Shown: in pieces, positions 58,774 to 64,000 of the stretch
How the letters are laid out: each line of letters starts with the position of its first letter
How positions within the stretch are numbered: the stretch's first letter is position 1
DNA from: Bacteroidota bacterium
Lineage (GTDB): Bacteria > Bacteroidota > Bacteroidia > B-17B0 > Aurantibacillaceae
Assembly (NCBI GenBank): GCA_021323535.1
Contig: JAJONO010000010.1
Coordinates: 1 to 64,000, forward strand
Reading direction: 5' to 3'
Length of the DNA: 64,000 nt
The notes under the pieces: generated by a model
What the model was told of the DNA's origin: nothing
The model's database searches: none
Seen by the model: the letters and a program-made list of their open reading frames with translations, nothing else
Program-made: the position numbers and the translations under genes

Positions 58774-59694
58774 TTAAATTTCAATTTTTTTCCCATCTAT
58801 TGCTAAATCGCAATTGTTAAAAATGGGTTTAGCCTCCGTAATAAAGTCATTAAGGTCGGTATAACGCACTGAAAAATGACCCAACAATAGTTTTTTTACA
58901 TTGGCCCGGGTGGCAATTTCGGCAGCCTGTTTGGCTGTGGTATGAAATGTTTTTTTGGCGCGGGCTATTTGATCATCAAGAAAAGTGCTTTCGTGATAAA
59001 GAAGGTCCACCTCCTTTACGTATTCACAAATCGTTGGATCAAAAATAGTATCGCTACAGTACGCAAAACTTCTTGTTTCCGGCGGATCCAGGGTAACATC
59101 GGCGTTTTTAATGAGCTCCCCGTTTTCATTAACAACATCAAGTCCTTTTTTAAGATTAAGTATGTCGGCCGTTGAAATATTGAGTTGCTCCAGCTTAAAC
59201 TTATTTATATTTCTTGGCAATGGCTTTTCTTTAAACAGGAAACCAGTACAATAAATACGGTGGCGAAGCGGAAAAGAATACACCTCTACTTTCTGATCTT
59301 CAAATATTAAATTAAAGCCATTATTATCGGTAAACTGCCATATAACTGGAAAATTAAGGGTTGTGTCGGACACAGAATTAATTGCATCCATGATTCCCTT
59401 AAGTTCTTTTGGACAATGAATCACAATTTCCCTTTTTCTTCCGAGGAGGTGCATGCTGCTTAGCAGGCCGGGCAGACCAAAAAAATGGTCACCGTGCAGA
59501 TGCGATATAAATATGTGGTCGATGGACTGGAACCTTGCCTTGTATTTTCTAAGCTGAATCTGGGTTGCTTCGCCACAGTCAATTAAAAAATAGCGCTCAG
59601 CTATGTTGAGGAGCTGAGCGCTTGGATTTCTTTCTGAAGTAGGGCTGGCGGAAGAAGAGCCTAGAATTAAAAGATCAAAGGTCTGACGGCTCAT
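58774..59694 (-). CDS. rnz: Ribonuclease Z
   Basis: A 306-aa metallo-beta-lactamase-fold enzyme, the length of short-form tRNase Z. It cuts the 3-prime trailer from pre-tRNAs. The zinc motif HLHGDH occupies H65, H67, D69 and H70. SHLHGDHFFGLPGLLSSMHL continues it, and later ligands are in FAYCSDTIFD, LYHESTFLDD, FHTTAKQAAEIA and LLGHFSVRY. The start ATG overlaps the stop of the upstream secreted-protein gene (TAATG), so its translation is coupled to that gene, an unusual partner for a tRNA enzyme. Confidence 0.95.
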   Translation of the reverse strand: MSRQTFDLLILGSSSASPTSERNPSAQLLNIAERYFLIDCGEATQIQLRKYKARFQSIDHIFISHLHGDHFFGLPGLLSSMHLLGRKREIVIHCPKELKGIMDAINSVSDTTLNFPVIWQFTDNNGFNLIFEDQKVEVYSFPLRHRIYCTGFLFKEKPLPRNINKFKLEQLNISTADILNLKKGLDVVNENGELIKNADVTLDPPETRSFAYCSDTIFDPTICEYVKEVDLLYHESTFLDDQIARAKKTFHTTAKQAAEIATRANVKKLLLGHFSVRYTDLNDFITEAKPIFNNCDLAIDGKKIEI

Positions 59695-60518
59695 TAACGC
59701 ATGTTGTTTACAATCATACGTTTTGTTTCCGAATGATTTTTATAGTTAATAGTATATAAGTAAATACCATTGCTCCAATGCGAAGCGTCTAACTCATAAG
59801 CATTTTCGCCATAGGCGGTTTTGAATCTTTCTTCAAGGATCTTGTCTCCAAGAATATTGAATACCGATATTTTTACGGGCGATTCGTCTTTCACGTTAAA
59901 CTTAATAGTTGTCTTTCCGTTTACCGGATTAGGAACATTAATAAGATTCATTGATTTAGAAGTAACCTCTTCTTTTACACCAGCCACTGGGTTAATGGTT
60001 ATTTTATAATATACAAGGGTGGTTGGCGCAACAAGAGCGCTTCCTCCATTCACATTCGGGCTTGAAGAACAGGACGAGAAAGCAGGTGTTAAATAAGGTT
60101 GTACTTTAAATTGAAGTGTATATGTACCAGCCACTGTTGGCGTACCTGAAATTACAGCGCAACCATTGGCATTACCCGGAAATTTATAAGTTCCCGAAGT
60201 ATTGGTTACAGTAGGACCCGCAATAAGTGTGAGCCCCGGAGGAAGATTAAAGTTAACGGCGGTTGTGGGAGTTGAAACCTCAACGCGGTTAAAACAAAAA
60301 GTAACGCTTCCTGAAGTTGTATCCTTAGGTACTTTTACTGTAAGATTTTGTCCGTAAGGCATGCCAACGGTACCAGAAACAAAGTTCATAGCGCTATCGG
60401 GCCAGATACCATATTTATTCATGACAATGAATGTGGGGTCAAGTGAACAGGTTGTTGGTGCCTGGGAGAAGGCAACAAACATAGTGAAGAAGCAAACGAG
60501 GGTAAAGATTTTTTTCAT
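59694..60518 (-). CDS. Secreted T9SS type A sorting-domain protein, small
   Basis: A 274-aa exported protein. The signal peptide is MKKIFTLVCFFTMFVAFSQ. A middle region of about 150 aa has beta-sandwich character with a putative Ig-like (He_PIG) segment (LPPGLTLIAGP, then GCAVISGTPTVAGTYTLQFK). The last 75 residues are a type A T9SS sorting domain: NVPNPVNGKTTIKF, ISVFNILGDKI, NGIYLYTINY and a lysine/arginine-containing end. The gene overlaps the rnz start by one base (TAATG). The ligand is unknown. Confidence 0.88.
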   Translation of the reverse strand: MKKIFTLVCFFTMFVAFSQAPTTCSLDPTFIVMNKYGIWPDSAMNFVSGTVGMPYGQNLTVKVPKDTTSGSVTFCFNRVEVSTPTTAVNFNLPPGLTLIAGPTVTNTSGTYKFPGNANGCAVISGTPTVAGTYTLQFKVQPYLTPAFSSCSSSPNVNGGSALVAPTTLVYYKITINPVAGVKEEVTSKSMNLINVPNPVNGKTTIKFNVKDESPVKISVFNILGDKILEERFKTAYGENAYELDASHWSNGIYLYTINYKNHSETKRMIVNNMR

Positions 60519-60593
60519 CTTATTTTTATTAATTACACAGCTAATATAATAAGAAGTGATGTAATTGCGAAGTTAGTTTTAACCAAATAAAAC

Positions 60594-60624
60594 TTGCACG
60601 AATTCAATGTTTTAAATACTTTTG
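60594..60624 (+). promoter_or_regulatory. Promoter of ndk
   Basis: TTG at 60594-60596 (preceded by C, so a 3-of-4 match to TTTG) is followed after 20 bases by TACTTTTG (60617-60624), a perfect TAnnTTTG match. The ATG is 18 bases further. Confidence 0.55.
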
Positions 60625-60642
60625 CCCCTCCAAATAACGAAT

Positions 60643-61062
60643 ATGACAGGAAACATAACATTTACAATGATAAAGCCTGACGCGGTTGAAGCCAATAATA
60701 TTGGCCCAATTCTTAGCGTGATTAACAAGGCAGGCTTTAGGATCTTAGCTATGAAATACATGAGACTAACCAAGGAACAGGCTGGGCAATTCTATGCCGT
60801 TCATAAGGAGCGTCCTTTTTATGGAGAACTTACCGAATACATGAGCAGCGGACCAATTGTGGCAGCGGTTCTTGTAAAAGATAACGCGGTGGCCGATTAC
60901 CGTAAACTTATCGGTGCTACAGACCCTACCAAGGCTGAAGAAGGAACAATCCGTAAAATGTTTGCAAAATCAATTGCTGCAAACGCTGTTCATGGTAGCG
61001 ACAGTAATGAAAACGCGGAAATTGAATCTAACTTCTTTTTCTCACAACTCGAACGTTTTTAA
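60643..61062 (+). CDS. ndk: Nucleoside diphosphate kinase
   Basis: A 139-aa enzyme that balances nucleoside triphosphate pools by moving phosphate from ATP to NDPs. The ATG at 60643 is preferred to one seven codons earlier because [16 protein letters not shown] is the family start and the promoter spacing fits. The active-site His is H117 in [33 protein letters not shown] is the conserved nucleotide-binding segment. The length is close to the usual 140-150 aa. A strong terminator lies just after the stop, so the gene is monocistronic. Confidence 0.96.
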   Translation: MTGNITFTMIKPDAVEANNIGPILSVINKAGFRILAMKYMRLTKEQAGQFYAVHKERPFYGELTEYMSSGPIVAAVLVKDNAVADYRKLIGATDPTKAEEGTIRKMFAKSIAANAVHGSDSNENAEIESNFFFSQLERF

Positions 61063-61083
61063 AATAAAACCCAGATAATTGAG

Positions 61084-61116
61084 CCCCGTACTGGAAAATC
61101 CGATACGGGGTTTTTT
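61084..61116 (+). terminator. Terminator after ndk
   Basis: CCCCGTA (61084-61090) pairs with TACGGGG (61104-61110) across a 13-base loop that can itself pair GGA with TCC. It is followed by a run of six T. Confidence 0.85.
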
Positions 61117-61345
61117 ATTTAAAATATGACCAGAAATGCGTTAAAACTTACCACTTCTAAGAAAGAAAGGTCATTTTAAAAAAAACGAGGCTTAAAAAGC
61201 CCTGATAATGACTAAGTTTATAAAAATTTTAAGATTCTTAAAAATATACGGGGCTAAAAAAAAGAAATAAACAACCCTTTGATATTTAAAGAAAATTAAA
61301 CATTTTTGTTAAAAATATATAATACCCAAGTAAACCAAAAGTAAT

Positions 61346-64000
61346 ATGATAAAGTTTCTACAAAAAAAACTAGTTAAATCTCTGATTTTTGTTGGTTTAG
61401 CAGGTCTTACTGCAACCGCTGACGCTCAAACAACATTTACATGGTCACCTGCCGGTCCGATCTATACTGCCGGTCGTGCACGTAACATGATTATTGATAA
61501 ATCTGATGCAAGCGGAAACACCATGTATGTTGGAAGTACAACCAGCGGTTTGTTTAAAACCACTGATGGCGGGGTAAACTGGGCTCCATTGAACGATCAG
61601 GGAACGGTGAGAAACATCAGTTACCTTTCGCAGTCGGCTGATGGAACAATATATGTTGCAACAGGTGAAGGTTTTTTAAGACCTAGTCAGAAAGTAAAAG
61701 CTTTGCCTGGTACAGGGTTATATAAATTAGTGGGTAGCGTTATTACACCAGTTACTGGTTCTGACGCTACAATTACGGGTACAGTAATTAACAGGATCGC
61801 TTGCCATCCTTCCGATCCTCAGAAAATAGCTCTTGCTACAAACCTGGGAGTGTTGGTTTCAGTTAATGGCGGTTCAAGCTGGATCAACGCTGTTCCTTCT
61901 CCTACAACAGATTTAACAATTGGTCAGGACGTTGAATTTAACAGTAATGGTATTTTATATTTTTCTTTCGGGAACGAAACAGCTTCTCCAAGCCTTGTTT
62001 CAGGAACCGGTCTTATTAACTCAATGGTTTATAAAAGTGATGGTTCATTAACCACTTTTTCTAATATTACCCCAACTCACGCAGCGGTTCCTGCAGTAAA
62101 TTACGGAAGGATCGAATTAGCTGTTGCACCTTCAAATCCTAATGTTATTTATGCTTCATGCGCTAAAAAACAATTGCCTCCTCCAAACAGGAACTCTTCA
62201 ACTTTACAAGGTTTATTTGTTTCTTATGATGGTGGAAGCACATGGGGTAATATCTTAGTTGGTTCTTCACAATTAGATCCTTTATCAAATGGTGGAACTT
62301 TAGCATCGGGTGATTACGCTCACACAATTATGGTTAGCCCTTCAAGCTCAGACGTGCTTATGATGGGAAGCTATTATTTTTATGTATTTCAACGTACCGG
62401 CGGAACCAATAGTTCGCCTTCAGGAACATGGATCCAGGCTGGAAGTCCTTTCGCTTTAAATTCACAATATTATCTTCACGAAAACATTCACGACATCAAA
62501 ATCATTGGTACTAAATTCTATTTCGTAACTGATGCTGGTATCTACCGTTCAATTGATATTACCAGTGCAGGCCTGTTCCCTCCTTCATTCCAGCCATTCT
62601 ATAAAGGACTTGTAACGGGTCAGTTCAACTCGGTAAGTATCGACAGGTTCCCTGGAGCTACGGGATCGCCTACTGCTGCTGCCGGAACAACTCTTAGTCC
62701 ATTCCAAACGTATATTGGTGGTACAGGTGGTAATGGTATGACGTTCTTTAACGGTAACTATCCATTAGTAACACAGGAATTAAGCTACGAAACCGGTGAC
62801 ATCTTTAATACTGAATATTCTAAGATTCTTCCAAAAGCGGCTTATTTCTCTTCAAGTTCAGGAGCGGTTTACAGAACGGCAGACGTAACAACGGGCGTTT
62901 CTAACTTATCTGACTTTGTTCAAAACACAAAAAGCCAAACTGTACAAAGCTTATTAAACAGTACTTATACCATTTCAGGTACACCGTTTAAAATGTGGGA
63001 AAACTACGGAACATTGTTATCGCCTGATTCAATGTTGTTTTATAATGATACAGCTATTGCAAGAAGTACAATCACTACTTTAACTGCCACTACTCAATTC
63101 TCATTCAGTGTTGGTCGTCCACAAGCTTCAGCTCTTATTGATAGTATTACTATCAGAACAACCACTGTAGTAATTCCTGCAACACCTGCTCAAGTGGGTA
63201 TAATAAACTATTCGCAGGTTAACACAAATACATTATCTATTAAATTAGCTAATAACTATACTGCAAATGCAACGGGTACAACAATTGCGCAAATAGCAAG
63301 TGTTACCGGAAGTCCGAATGCGACCCCTCTGACTTCAAACCAGGTGATTCTTAACGCCACCACAAACCTCGACCAGATCTTCGTAACGCTGGCGTCCCCA
63401 CTTTTCACATCAAACCCAACTTCAAGCCCTGCAGCTTCAAATCCTGCGGATTATTTGCGGGTAATTGCAACTGTATATTATAAGTATAAGCCAGGCTCTA
63501 CAATTAAAATTGTAGATGCCAATATTTCTACAATGACCAATACTTATAGTATTATTACTCCAACTATTGTTGGTGCTTCATCAACAACAACTCCTATGAG
63601 CTGGAACACAAGCACGAATCAGGCTATTGGTAACCCGGTATTAAAAGTGGCCACAAAATACTCAGCGCGTCTTGCTATTCCTTACACAAGTGGTGCTGCT
63701 CTTGGCCCTCAACACTCTATCCGTGTATCAAATGCTCCGCTAGATTTAAATACGCCATTAAGCTTCGTTACTGTAAGTTCTACCGGCGGTACAGTTTACA
63801 CAACTGATGCAACAGGTGCTCCTACTCAAAATACAATTACCGTAACAGGTAAGCCTTATCTTATTGAGTGGGGAAAAAGCGGAACTAACCTTTATTATGC
63901 TACCGATGCCGGAGCTTCTACTCATAACCTTTATCGTGTGTCGCAGGTCTTCACAATTGTTGATTCTACATCAAAAGGCTATGGAGGTAAACAACACACC
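61346..64000 (+). CDS. Large secreted beta-propeller (BNR/VPS10-like) protein, N-terminal 885 residues
   Basis: The frame is open from the ATG at 61346 to the window end without a stop (885 codons), so the gene is cut by the window. A signal peptide (ending near TADAQ) is followed by BNR/sortilin-like propeller blades: GLFKTTDGGVNWAPL, LGVLVSVNGGSSWINAV, GLFVSYDGGSTWGNIL and TDAGIYRSID. After residue about 500 the sequence becomes Ser/Thr-rich with beta-sandwich character. Such proteins in Bacteroidota usually end with a T9SS sorting domain, which would lie beyond the window. It is preceded by about 230 bases of AT-rich spacer with no clear feature besides a weak promoter-like TTTG/CATTTTTG pair. 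It may be an adhesin or sugar-binding surface protein; this is inference. Confidence 0.85.
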   Translation, partial: MIKFLQKKLVKSLIFVGLAGLTATADAQTTFTWSPAGPIYTAGRARNMIIDKSDASGNTMYVGSTTSGLFKTTDGGVNWAPLNDQGTVRNISYLSQSADGTIYVATGEGFLRPSQKVKALPGTGLYKLVGSVITPVTGSDATITGTVINRIACHPSDPQKIALATNLGVLVSVNGGSSWINAVPSPTTDLTIGQDVEFNSNGILYFSFGNETASPSLVSGTGLINSMVYKSDGSLTTFSNITPTHAAVPAVNYGRIELAVAPSNPNVIYASCAKKQLPPPNRNSSTLQGLFVSYDGGSTWGNILVGSSQLDPLSNGGTLASGDYAHTIMVSPSSSDVLMMGSYYFYVFQRTGGTNSSPSGTWIQAGSPFALNSQYYLHENIHDIKIIGTKFYFVTDAGIYRSIDITSAGLFPPSFQPFYKGLVTGQFNSVSIDRFPGATGSPTAAAGTTLSPFQTYIGGTGGNGMTFFNGNYPLVTQELSYETGDIFNTEYSKILPKAAYFSSSSGAVYRTADVTTGVSNLSDFVQNTKSQTVQSLLNSTYTISGTPFKMWENYGTLLSPDSMLFYNDTAIARSTITTLTATTQFSFSVGRPQASALIDSITIRTTTVVIPATPAQVGIINYSQVNTNTLSIKLANNYTANATGTTIAQIASVTGSPNATPLTSNQVILNATTNLDQIFVTLASPLFTSNPTSSPAASNPADYLRVIATVYYKYKPGSTIKIVDANISTMTNTYSIITPTIVGASSTTTPMSWNTSTNQAIGNPVLKVATKYSARLAIPYTSGAALGPQHSIRVSNAPLDLNTPLSFVTVSSTGGTVYTTDATGAPTQNTITVTGKPYLIEWGKSGTNLYYATDAGASTHNLYRVSQVFTIVDSTSKGYGGKQHT

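Noticed and set aside
61117-61345. AT-rich spacer before the last gene considered as an origin or regulatory RNA
   Set aside because: No DnaA boxes or stable structure were seen; only a weak 5-bp hairpin (GGCTT/AAGCC) and a promoter-like TTTG/CATTTTTG pair.

Overview
The window looks like a chromosomal segment from a member of the Bacteroidota, probably a gliding or surface-adhesive, aerobic type. The evidence is cargo of the type IX secretion system (T9SS; C-terminal type A and type B sorting domains), a PorP/SprF protein, gldF-gldG, TAnnTTTG promoter boxes with no Shine-Dalgarno pattern, a BshA (bacillithiol) gene, and kynurenine 3-monooxygenase. Genus cannot be told from the sequence alone. 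Coding density is high. No gap between genes exceeds 300 bases; the largest are 52147-52426 and 61063-61345. I see no tRNA, rRNA, CRISPR array, complete insertion sequence or prophage.

Layout. 1-9119: a truncated bshA, two secreted T9SS type A proteins, a methyltransferase, a very long Ala/Lys/Glu coiled-coil protein, an FAD oxidoreductase and cytidine deaminase. 9270-16121: one giant secreted protein (about 2,283 aa) with TPR, PD40, coiled-coil and three SPOR-like modules. 16201-24229: an envelope polysaccharide cluster on the minus strand (Wza-like exporter, tyrosine autokinase, RmlC, WecA/MraY-like transferase, MltD-like transglycosylase) behind a 7TM-HD phosphodiesterase. 24424-31300: housekeeping and small genes (RsmI-like, GT9, kmo, YdeI-like, tilS, two unknowns, cdsA). 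31471-38204: RNase P RNA and then a tight adhesin/PD40/PorP triad, followed by a broken ORF6N gene. 38588-42863: GNAT, membrane glycosyltransferase, LptF/G, tgt. 42934-50379: a TPR-SpoIIE phosphatase, two small genes, a HAD phosphatase, a GT2-sigma-rsmG operon and aspartate kinase. 50560-61062: dnaB, a D-2-hydroxyacid dehydrogenase, a 201-bp inverted-repeat element, LuxE-like, gldF-gldG, a NarL-type regulator, rnz and ndk. 61346-64000: the start of a large secreted beta-propeller protein that runs off the window.

How the genes fit together. The main theme is the cell surface. At least five T9SS-type secreted proteins are encoded here, and one has its own likely outer-membrane partner (PorP/SprF) and a periplasmic PD40 protein beside it. 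The giant SPOR protein shares its TPR-PD40 front end with that PD40 protein, but ends in SPOR-like domains. gldF-gldG supply two parts of the gliding ABC transporter; the ATPase gldA is not here. The polysaccharide cluster carries export, chain-length control and one nucleotide-sugar step, so it depends on genes elsewhere.

The most unusual observations are: a repeated TAnnTTT(G/A) box exactly 3-4 nt before several start codons, which suggests leaderless mRNAs; the architecture of the giant SPOR protein; the structured inverted-repeat element at 53374-53574; facing DnaA-box-like sites in front of dnaB; and a GT9 gene with no standard start codon. I found no clear defence system or entirely new multi-gene system.
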